This document shows, one piece after another, positions 23,681 to 34,100 of a stretch of 64,000 nt of DNA. The notes below the pieces were generated by a model that was not told where the DNA came from, ran no database searches, and saw nothing but the letters and a program-made list of their open reading frames with translations. Within the stretch, counting starts at the first letter, position 1. Every line of letters starts with the position of its first letter. Made by a program: the position numbers and the translations under genes. This DNA is from Scenedesmus sp. ARA3 (lineage: Eukaryota > Chlorophyta > Chlorophyceae > Sphaeropleales > Scenedesmaceae). The stretch covers positions 180,750 to 244,749 of the forward strand of contig RWJK01001313.1 of NCBI GenBank assembly GCA_004335835.1. The letters run 5' to 3'.

Positions 23681-24205
23681 GCCTGCACTGCACTATAAAG
23701 CTTCTAAATATCTTGCTTGACGTAAATGCTCTTGAATTCCAAGTGGGATCGCGACCCTGGGGCGTGATCTGATAGGGCGAGCGAGGCCACGAGGAGCAAG
23801 TGCGTTGATCGGACGTCTGAATAATTTCGATGAATCCGTACCGAAATGGCGATGCTGGTGACGTACGGACCAAACGGGTGAGGACTATGACAAGCTGTTG
23901 AACCTCTCATGACAGTGGGTGTTGGGGTGACACACTTGTGCCGCCCAATCCTTGTGCTGGCGGTCCAGGGGAGCCAAAGGCCGCAAGCATACGGTGTTAC
24001 CGTCATTGCAGAATCAAGCCACGCCTGCGGAAGCGCTCAACCCGGCGCTGGCAACATACACATCCTGTTGCAGCACTCAGTGACTGCCCAGCAGCAGCGC
24101 TGGTTGACGACAGCTACCTACTAGAAACAAGAGCCTGCACATCTACCTGCACAACTACCTGCACGGGTCGCAACAATTCCAGTGCTGACGCCGTCATCAC
24201 CTTTG
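23681..24205. promoter_or_regulatory. Spacer with the NDUFA2 promoter region and 3' flank of the STP gene
   Basis: About 525 bases of non-repetitive sequence upstream of the NDUFA2 ATG, poorer in CAG than the introns. It must contain the NDUFA2 5' UTR. No specific element recognised. Confidence 0.35.
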
Positions 24206-25146
24206 CTACAGCCGGTGGCCGCTGTGCTGCTGCAGCTCAGCAGCCAGCTTGTCCACAGCCCCGCCTGACAGCGTTTGCTCCAGCTGCAGAGATCCATGCT
24301 GCCGCTCAAACACACCCACCCCCGGATGACGCACTGCTGCTGCAGCTGCCCTGAAAGCGGCGCCCAGCTGCTGGCTGGCGCTGCTAGCTGCTGCGCTGCG
24401 CTGCGCAGCAGGCTGCGGCTGCTTCTTTGGTTTGACCAGCTTTGACCACAGCTTGTGATGCAGCCAGAGCTCCGTGATGTCTTCCAGAGGCACCTTGGAC
24501 GTTTCTGGCACGAGAAACATTGATAGGAACTGCAGCAGGGGCAGTGGTTGGGCAGATGTGCACAGTGTCAGTAATACTGAACAGACACTGCCATGTGAAG
24601 CACCATCAGGTGACACAGCGCAACATCGACACAACTTCAACTGTCTTATTGCATGGTTTGCCACTCCTGACATGACTGCAAAGCTGCAAGCCAAAAAGGT
24701 GGCACCGCTGGCGTACACCTCTGTACCAATGCTGTATCTGACGTCCTCGGCACATGCATCAGCCATGCATACACTCAAGGCACAGCACGCGGCAGTCACA
24801 ACCCGACCCCGCCATGTTCACCAATAGCCTACGGCGCGTGCACATGTGCGTATTATCTCGCAATCCGCAAGTGACACACATGGAGTCCGCATACCACACT
24901 CAGAAAGTTGAGTGTCTTCTCACCAGGCTCGCCAAGCTGACCGCCAGCAGCACGATGTAGTAGTACCAGCTCAGCTTGCACAGCAGCTTCGTCTCAATCA
25001 GCGCGGCGCCAGCGCCAGCAAAGGATATGCACAGCGCCACGCCGGCGGGGCGGATCGACAGCGCCTGAGACTCCATTATAATCACCCAGGAAGCAGACGA
25101 CCAGGCCACGCCGTTGGCAAACTGGCAGTACATGCAGCATTGAAAG

Positions 25147-25181
<35 letters not shown>

Positions 25182-26242
25182 GCGGCGGCGGCAGCGCCTA
25201 AGACTCCATTATGATCACCCAGGAAGCAGAAGATCAGGCAACGCCATTGGCAAACTGCAATCATGCAGCAGCGGCAGCAGCAACCAGCAGTTGCAGCGGC
25301 AGCGGCTCATTTTGGTCCTGTCCTGCGGGCTGCCCTTCTGGCTGTCAGCACGGGTGCTGCCATGGCTTAGAAACACCAGACCTAAAGTCTCACAGCCTAA
25401 CACGCTCGTACTGCTACAAGCCAAGCCACCACAGCTGCCAGATCACCCAATGACACGTCGCAGGCGCAGCAACTGCGCAGTAACGCCTCTTCAGCCATCA
25501 CCGTGCTCATCTTAAGATGAGCTTCTCTCGTCACTACTCACCGACAGCACCGACAGCACGGCCAGCTGCAGCCAGGCCCACTGCTGCAGCGTTTCAAAGC
25601 TGTGGCCAGCCTCAGTGGCGTGGAAGCCGCTCAGCCCCACCAGCACGGCCAGCGTGGCGATGGCCAGGCATCACCACACTTGCCTTAGCTCATCCCTACT
25701 CACCGACAGCAAGCCAGCTGCAGCCAGGATACTATTCATGCGGCTGGGTCCCGCTAACGACCTGCAGGCTCCCAGCATGGCTCGCATGGCCGCACACATC
25801 ACAATGACTACACGACACCACCGCAGCCTTATCACACATTGCATTGTCACAAATGCAACGCCACAATGTCAGCAACACTGCGACATACTGATCAGTATAT
25901 CACATGCGCAGCGTTTGCTTGCTTAGGCTACAGCATCCTCACGCACCATGTGCTAATACTCACCGACAGCACCGACAGCACCGCCAGCTGCAGCCAGGCC
26001 CACTGCTGCAGCGTCTTGAAGGAGTGGCCAGCCTCAGTGGCATGGAAGCCGCTCAGCCCCACCAGCACGGCTAGCGTCGCAATGGCCAGGCCGCTGCTGC
26101 AGAGCAGCAGGATGAGGCGCCCCGCCCTGTCTATTATCAAGGAAGCAAGAACGATACCTGCATCGGGGCAGCAGCATCAGCAGCAGGATGAGGCGGCCCG
26201 CCCGGTCTATCATCAAGGACGCAAGGACGATACCTGCATCGA

Positions 26243-26285
<43 letters not shown>

Positions 26286-28322
26286 TGAGGCGGCCCGCCC
26301 GGTCTATCATCAAGGACGCAAGAACGATACCTGCATCGAGGCAGCAGCAGCAGCAGCAGCAGCAGGATGAGGCGGCGCGCCCTGTCGATGATGAGGGTGG
26401 CCAGGATGATGCCTGCGTGGCCGCCGCCGCCGCAGCAGCAGCAGCAGCAGCAGCGCACATGCAGCAGTGGAGTGAGTGCAGAGGAGTCAGCTACAGCTCC
26501 TAAAATTTTATTGCAAGGCCATGATGATGCCTGCATAGGAGCAGTGCCAGGGCCAACCCATCAAATGAGTTCTGAGGTGCACATGAGAGTGGTTGGCCTT
26601 GCTGAAGCCGGCACAGACCGTTTGTTGATTCATATCAATGAGCGCTCAGCGCTGCACATGCCAGCAGGCATAATTGCAACCAAGCATATGCATTGAACTA
26701 CACCGCACTGACATTTCACATGCAGAATGTGTGCCTGCATATACAACTGCCGCATCTCAACTCACCGAGTGCATACGCGCCAGCCATGGATATGCTGCTC
26801 ATAAACACAGCCCAGCGCAGCCCAGCACCCCCCAGCCGCAGCGACGTGTAGCACACATATGTCATGCTCATGGGGTTGAGCAGCGCAGACAGCAGCGCCA
26901 TGAGCACGCCCGCAATGATGGCGGGGCGGTGCACCGGCTTGGACAGCAGCTGCTTGTACATGCTGGCACTCTGCAGCAGCAGCAGCAGCAATGCGGCATG
27001 TGCAAAACATGGATGCTTCAAGACTCTCTCGGGCGTCCAAGTCAGGAGTACCGGCAGCCTCAACAAGCCGTAGTGCGGCGCAAAACCACGACCAGCGACA
27101 GCCGCACATGCCACAATAAGCAATGCATGTAGCAGTGCAGATAACAACACAAGAGGACGACGCAGCGCTGTCACCATAAGGTCCCCCCTCCCAAAAGCAC
27201 CGCATTGAGCAAAGCCCCTCTGAGCCCTCACTTACATGTGGTACTGCTGCTGACGCCGCCACGATAGCTTGAAACTCCGGGTACGCATCATAGAAGGGCC
27301 CCCGCACCTCCCTCAGCGCTGCCCAGCCGTCAGCATACTTGTGCCGCTGGATGAGGCTGCACAGGTCACATACGCAGGCACACATATCACATAAACCAGC
27401 AGATCTTTGCAACTGCTGTTGACTGAGGCTGCACACGCACAAGTGTGCCGCTGGATGAGGCTGCACAGGTCACATACGCAGGCACACATATCTGTGCCGT
27501 TGAGTGAGGCTGCACAAGTCGCATGCGCAAGCACACACATTTGTGCCGCTGGATGAGGCTGCAGCATGTGCGCAAGCCGAAAAGGCCGCAAGGACTGACG
27601 TCGCCACACATGACACCAGCAGATGGTTTGATCCATAGAATTGGCACTGCCAGCATACATGCCACATGCACACAATGTCACACAGCTGGTATGCTTGTGT
27701 AGAGGCCCACAAGAGCTTGCAAATGCTACATCATGCAAGCAGCTTGCAGGATACAACATGATCAGTTGGAGTGCAAGGCAGGTGAGTGCTAACACACACT
27801 CAAGCACACATCAGTCACTTGACAACATCACTGTAGCGCATGCCGGCAGCTGCTGCCTACCTGTGCGGCGTCTCATACAGCCAGGGCACCACCACCAGCA
27901 CCGCAGCCGCCGGCAGAACCGCAACACCAAACAGCAGCCGCCAGCCAAGCGCACCCTGCAGGCATCCACACAGACAACACCATAACGATGTAACAAGCCC
28001 TGCAGGTCGGCACTGCGCTCTACAAACTGTGCTGCCATGCTACACAACAAGACACTGGCTGTGCAGAAGCAGCGGGTACCATGCGTGCACCTAAACGGCA
28101 GGCAGGTTGATGTGCACATGCACAGGCACGCCCGCCCACTGCAGTAACATCAACCCTACACATACTGCCAATCAGTGCTTTGCAGCCGCACCTGATCAGC
28201 GATGAAGAAGCCCAGCACTGCAGACAGCACCGTGCCAAATGCCACTCCCATGTGGTGCCCCATGAGGAACCTGCCGCGAGAGGTGCGCGGCGCAACCTCC
28301 ACAACCTGCAGGCCAGTGCTCT

Positions 28323-28379
<57 letters not shown>

Positions 28380-30230
28380 GCAGCAGCAGCAGCAGCAGCA
28401 GCCAGCAGCGTCTGTTTCATTCGTGTGTGAGCATCAGACAGCGGTCACTGGTGTCTGTTGCTGGTGACTTTGCTGGGCAGCCGCGTGCATCACACATCCC
28501 AGCGCTGCTGCCGCATTGCTAAGAGGATGCTCTACAATATGCAGCATACAACAGCACAATGCCAGCTCACCAAGTACAGTATGTCGGAGGCCGACCTCGA
28601 CACTGCTGCGCCAACATACAGCATGGCCACATGCACTGCCGCCGCCAGCAGCACCTGCAGGCACGTGGCAACACATGTCCCAAACATGAGCAGGTGGCGA
28701 GCTGCAACAATCAGCCATCAGGCAAGACAGCACGCCTGTCCTCAACTCCTGATTGCCTGTGTGCACACACCAGCATACATATGCGGCCCAAGCTGGCCAT
28801 CCCAGCCCGGTGCCAGCCGCAATTGCATGCAGTGGCACCTGGATACACGACTCGTTACAATTCCTGCAAGCGAGGCATCTTCCTGCTAGCTCAGCGCACA
28901 AACAGGCAACAGGCATTCACATCAGCTGCGCCATTCCGCCGCAGCACATGTGCCGCTGCTCCCATTTGCATCACACATCCCAGCGCCACTCCCATCTTCC
29001 TGCCACTGCTCTGCACCCAACCAACATGTCCAACATGCATCACCAGCAAGTGGGGCTGCTCCCTGCTGCCTCCTCATGTACACACAGGTTACAATATCAA
29101 TCAGCAGATGGCTTGCAAAGGCTGCTGTACGTGTGCCGCCGCTCCCACCTGTCCAACAATCGCCATCACGCAGCCCAACGCCACTCCCATCTTCCTGCCC
29201 CTGCTCTGCACAAACCCCGCCGCCAGCAGCGCCGCCAGCAGCGGCAGGGACTCGATCACAGTCTCGTACCAGCTCAGGCCTGGCAGGCCGTCTATGCCTG
29301 TTGCGCAAAAGGCTGATATTTTTGCTAGGATGAAGGCTTGGGGTAGGCCGCTGAAGGTGTAGGTGTATGAGGGGGTCTGGCGAGCTGCGATGGTGTTGGA
29401 GAGCATGTAGCCGCGCAGCACGCCGACTGCGATGCTGGTCCACAGCACCTGCAGGGGTGAATGGGGTGATGTCGTGCAGTGTGTATGTGCGTGAGGGAGA
29501 GAAAGATGCGGTGAGTCAGGGAGTTAGGGGAAAAAGAGGGAGCGCAGACGCCCACTGCAAGGCTTTCTTACAGCACTTGCAGGGGTGGCGTGTGGCATGC
29601 CGCACTGCGCTATGCAATGTTGCAATGTGTGAGCACGTCTGCTGGGCCCTGCATGTTGCTAACTATGAGGAGCTGCCAGGCTGTGTTGTGGTGTGCGTGG
29701 CTGCTGCTGGCTGTGCTGCGCTCTCGCCCATTGTCTTGCTATTTGGCAGCTTTGCTAGCGCACAGTAGTGGAGGTGAAGATAGCATGTGCAATAATGAGA
29801 TGGTGAACTACGTTAACGCACGGGACAACAGCACCAAATGAATTCCAATAGCTGCGGAGTCAGCAGAGTTGGCCCGTGCTGTTGGCGTGACTGCACTATC
29901 CTGCATGACGTGTGCTGGGTGTGAACTTGGCACTGCTGCAGCTGCGTTTTGCCTCACCAGGTACACAACAGGTGTCATGGGGGCATCATCTGGGTGCTGT
30001 GCCTCCTGTGCTGCTGCTGGAGCTGCTGGCAATGGCGCTCGGGTTGCTGCGGCTGCTGCTGCAGCTGCTGCTCCTGTGACAGCTGCTGATGGGGGTTGAT
30101 TGTGTGCCTTGTGCTGGCTGCCGGGTGGTGCAGCGCATGCTGCATCAGCCGAAGCTGAAGCTGCTTTCGCTGCTTCATTGATTTCTGTTTGTGGCTCTCG
30201 GTTGGTCAATGGTAAGCTGCTGCTTGCCAT
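24206..30230 (-). CDS. MFS transporter, divergent STP/HUP-like monosaccharide-proton symporter family
   Basis: Ten exons fit in phase (640 aa): 30230-29958, 29448-29149, 28654-28571, 28320-28192, 27955-27861, 27356-27236, 26970-26766, 26157-25964, 25121-24924, 24529-24206. An Ala-rich ~90-residue cytosolic N-terminus precedes TM1 (VLWTSIAVGVL). MFS landmarks follow: SRGRKMG (loop 2-3), VVEVAPRTSRGR, GWRLLFGVAVLPAA, YETPHSLIQRHKYADGW (plant STP have PETPNSLIERG), an IIDRAGR loop, SIRPAGVALCISF, and FLVPETSKVPLEDITELW (the STP C-terminal PETK block). The expected QQLTGIN sugar-binding motif of TM7 is replaced by SALLNPMSMTY, so the substrate is uncertain. At least five exon ends are surrounded by partial duplicate copies. 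Start ATG 30230. Confidence 0.85.
25121..25262 (-). repeat. Partial copy of STP exon 9 start with acceptor
   Basis: The first ~60 bases of exon 9 (FANGVAWSSASWVIIMES in the true copy) recur at about 25200-25254 behind ATTGCAG. The copy has a stop early in the frame (FANGVA then TGA). A (CAG)n run at 25150-25180 lies between the two. Confidence 0.8.
25535..26092 (-). repeat. STP exon 8 3' part with donor: true copy plus two partial copies
   Basis: The coding end VGLSGFHATEAGHSF...QQWAWLQLAVLSVLSV with donor GTGAGT lies at 25964 (true exon). A ~120-base copy with the same donor lies at about 25541-25660, and a truncated one near 25700-25720. All keep GTGAGT, giving three alternative 5' splice sites. 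Confidence 0.8.
26100..26455 (-). repeat. STP exon 8 5' part with acceptor: four tandem copies separated by (CAG)n
   Basis: Units encoding GIVLASLMIDRAGRLILLL behind a CAG acceptor lie at 26157 (true), 26236, 26334 and 26415, spaced 79-98 bases, with a decayed fifth near 26540. Each unit runs into a CTG tract in the sense direction. Together with the donor copies, this exon is duplicated at both ends. Confidence 0.85.
27341..27565 (-). repeat. STP exon 6 acceptor region repeated about four times
   Basis: The sense unit is a GTATGTGACCTGTGCAG acceptor followed by the first codons of exon 6 (SLIQRHK). It occurs at the true site 27356 and near 27459, 27515 and 27558, with divergence increasing away from the gene end. 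Confidence 0.75.
28321..28403 (-). repeat. Long (CAG/CTG)n tract adjoining STP exon 4 acceptor
   Basis: About 26 triplets with one CGG interruption; in the sense direction (CTG)n runs directly into CTGCAG before the exon at 28320. Confidence 0.9.
28958..29222 (-). repeat. Partial duplicate of STP exon 2 end
   Basis: The sequence encoding SRGRKMGVALGCVMAIVG at the exon end (29149-29222) recurs at about 28958-29027 as GRKMGVALGCVMQMG. The donor GTGGGAGC has become ATGGGAGC, so the copy lost its GT. A more decayed third trace lies near 28474-28512. Confidence 0.7.
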
Positions 30231-31103
30231 GTGCTGCTGGAGCCCCTCGGCCCAGCTCTACTGCTTCTTCTGCTGCTGCTGCATGGTTGCTGCACTGTGG
30301 TGCTCCAATGGCTCAGTGGTTGACGAAGAGTTGAGTATTTGCTTCAGGGAGGCAATGACTTGTGCGGAACCCTCGCCTGTCTCCTGCCGGTTCTATCGGA
30401 ACGTCCTGAGGGCTTGGTAGGTGAGTTCAAACGGTTGCACAAGACACAGGAGGCAGCGGCGGTGCCGAAGGACAAAAAACAACCTGTTATTTGGCGTGTT
30501 AACTTTTGATACGACCATGCACTAACGATCCCGTACATTCCGCAAAGCATGCGGGTGTAGGAGAAGGGTGGCCAAATAACACAACCAGAGCGTGTTGATC
30601 ACCAGAGCATTCTTGCTTGCCGGCGCAACCTGCTCATACGCAATAACTACAGTAACTGTGTCATTGCCGTATGCTGACAGTACCATGGGAAAGCAGAAGC
30701 ACCCCCATCTTGTTGGGAGTGACACAGTGCTGCATGACTCATTTTCAATGACAAACAGGTAGAGACATCCTATCAACAGTTAGAAGCAAGTGCGAGCCGA
30801 GCCTGGTGCATCATACAAACAATTGGGAAACCCTTGGCGGCAAAAAAATGGGTGCTGGTGCTGCCCACCTCCTCAAATCATTCAAATGGCATCATGTGCT
30901 CAGTCAAGTTGACTGGCTGCAGGAGTGCTGCCAGCAGTGCTGTGACTGATGAAAGGCCCAATATGGGTCCAACTTGTGGTGCAACATCTAATTTTGAAAC
31001 ATCTGGGTGAAGCCAAACATCAGCAAGAAATGCCAGGCCTTGAGAACACAATAGAAACTGACATTGTCATAGCAATGGTATAGCTGAAGCGAACACAAAG
31101 CAT
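30231..31103. promoter_or_regulatory. STP upstream region / channel-gene 3' flank
   Basis: 873 bases, low in CAG repeats, containing the STP promoter and 5' UTR. The minus frame at 30522-30776 has no recognisable domain. No element recognised. Confidence 0.35.
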
Positions 31104-34100
31104 TCAAATTCTGAACCATCTCGCGCTGGTACAAGCAGGTGATGCGCAGCGGGCAAATGCCCTCCAGCACACAATGCCACACAAGGTCAGAGGAGCTGGC
31201 GGCAGCTGACAATCAGAGCATCTCTGTGCAAGCCGCTGCCTTTGATTAAATGTCTGCAGAAATTGCCGCAACTGCACCCCACAAACTTCGGGAACAAGGT
31301 GGTCATCTGCACCATCAATAGACTGTTGAGGTGCCAGAGAACTACTGCTGTCACTGATGACCTGCTGCTGCTGAACAGGAGCAACCAGCGGTGGAGCGAC
31401 CTCAGGCACAGCACGTGCAGGCTGCAGTCCTGTCATTGCAGCTATGTACTGCACTGTGGCTTCAAAGGTGTAGTCTGCTGCATCTGCAGAGGATGCCTGC
31501 CAGCAGCCATTGGCAACATTGCCCTCCTCTGCCATGTCAATGCGCCTGTGCTGCTGCTGGTGGTTGTGAATGAAGTTGCTATGTCCCTGTGTCTCCTCAG
31601 CAATGCGAGCCTTCCTGGGACTGGAGAGCCCCCTTGTGTCACTCGTCACCTGTGGGCTTGGGGCCTGCAAACTGGCAGGTGCTCGAGATCCAGCAGATCC
31701 AGCAGCTGCCTGTACATGCACACGCTCGCTGCAATGCCCGGCGCTGCTGATGCACACTTCACCAGGAGGCCTGGCTGCCCACTCTGAGAGCCTGCCGCTG
31801 TTGCCAAGGCTGTCCCAGACATTTTGCGCAGAGCCTGGCTGTGGCATGACAGGCTGGTGCTGGTGCTGCTGCTGCCGCAGTGGGTGCTGCTGCCGCTGCT
31901 GTAGTGGGTGCTGTGGCTGTGGCTGTGGTGGCTGCTGCTGCTGTGGCGGCAGCGGGTCGCTGACACCGGTGAATCCAGCGAAAGAAGCCTGTATGCTGGC
32001 CCTGCTCCAGTAGTTGCAATGGCGTGTAGGCTGCAGGCACACGCTGTGGTTCGCTGCTGCCGGAATGAAAATGCACCACAGTGCAAACACCAGCCTTGTC
32101 ACAAAGGTCCAGCACAGTACCAGTGCTAACCCCACAATCAGCACAGTGTGCGCAATCAAGCCGATGACAGCTGCAAGCACCAGAGTAATAACTGACCTTA
32201 GCCCATCAAGCATCAGCCAAGACACTGTCTGCACCCTGGACGCAAATGCAGCCAAGAACCAGTGCAGCCCACCACAGGCCGGTTGCTTGTGCACTGGCAC
32301 CAGCAGTCCAGTGGCAGCCGGACCTGACTGTGCAAACGTCACTCTGGGCGAACCTCCTGCAGCTGCTCGTGAAGATGACGGCGCTGACATTGCCACTTTG
32401 GCAGCTGTGTCTGGCGAGCCTGCCGCCACCAGCCCCAGCACTGCAGCCCTGCGGGCACGCTGCCAGCTGCCCTGCCCACCCCCAAGCCTGCCACTCAGCC
32501 GCAGGCTCACTGCAGCCGCGTTGCGAGACGCAGAGTGCCGGAGCTGCTGTGATGTGTCCATGCTGCTAGGCTGCTTGGTGGCCGCACCTTGCGGCATTGG
32601 ATCTGATGTCGATGGCCTGCCTGAGCCTGCCCGGCTGTTGGGATCCGGCTCCAATGCAGCTGCACCCCAGGTGTCACTGAGCCACATGCGATGGCCCTGT
32701 CGGGCATACCACAGCACACTGAACGGCACGTGTGCCACCAATGACAGCAGAGCCAGCACGGACGCGATTGGAAATACAGTGCAGTGGAAAGCCAGCCACC
32801 CAACTTCAGCCGGGCCTGTGGCAATGAGCAGCTCAGGCGCTGCTGCTGCTGCAGCAGGGGTGTAGCCATCCAGCCCAAAAGGCAGCCACAGGGTTTTGAA
32901 GCACTGGGTGCGGACCCTGAAGCCGTTGGGGAGCCACAGCAGCAAAACCTGTAGGATGTTGGCTGGTGCTGGGGCCAGGCCGTGCCGGACTTGTTGGTGG
33001 TAGCACTGTGCAGCACAGAAGCAGAACGACAAGGAACGGCACATGAAAGGTCACAAGGCACAGTACAAGGCAGTCACATATGCTCTATGCAGGATATGCA
33101 TTGCTGTGGGCGGACCAGCTGAACTGCAGAGCGGCAAATTGCTGCGTACACAGAACACCAGCAATGCCCTTCGGCTAAGCAATGTTTCGACAGTTACCTG
33201 CTGCAAAGGAGTGCCACCAGCAATTGCATGGTCAGGTGCTGCAGGAAAAGCAGTGACAAAGGTGACATTCATTGCACCCACCTCCACAGTTTCTGCCTGC
33301 ATCACTACTGTCTCTTTCTCGACAAACTCTGGCTGGTATGTGTGGTTGATGATGGCAATAAGCCTGTAACACCCAAGCAGCAAGCAGAGCAGCAATGCGT
33401 TATGCGCTGGTCCACTACAGCGGCATGCAATCTGGGAAGGTTGATCTCCTGAACAGGCGGTGCAGGACACAGGTCAGTGTGCACAGCACTTCTCAGGCTG
33501 TAAGGTGGACCACCTCACCGCTGACGCAGAAGCAAGGCATCTGAACCAGTACACTCACAAGGCATCCGAACCATTACACTCACAAGGTCATGAGGAGGAC
33601 GTTGACCACGCCTACGTACAGAATCTCAATAACCTGCAAGCAGTATTGGGCACCACAGTGTTGACGGTTACAGCCAGCCGGCCTGTTGACCAAGTGGCAA
33701 AAAGTACATGAAGCTGTAGGCAGGTTCAAGCACCGAACACAGGCAGGTGCAAGTACAAGGTGCATGGTTGGTTGTTTGGCATAAAGCAATGTGATGACGC
33801 CGCAAGTTGCCACTTGAGTTGCAGTTGATAGTCAACAGTTGTTTATGTGCACCATGCACTGAGCGGGCTTCTTTACCTGGCCCCAAATGTTCAGGAATGG
33901 GTTGTCAGCAGCATGTGTCTCAAACTCCTGCCACAGCAGGTGCAGGGGAGTGGTAGACAGCAGACCATATGGCGTTGTCACTAGGAAACAACGCAGGCCG
34001 GCATGCATTTGCAATGCGCGCTTGACAACGCCCTGTTGGCAGAGATTATCATGATAACATTGCCTGCTGTGGTGTCCGTAGCTAAGAAGGTTTTGAAAGG

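Noticed and set aside
31242..32865. Plus-strand ORFs (e.g. 32014-32865)
   Set aside because: Shadows of the 1.9-kb last exon of the channel gene, which has the phase-consistent splice and hydrophobic segments.
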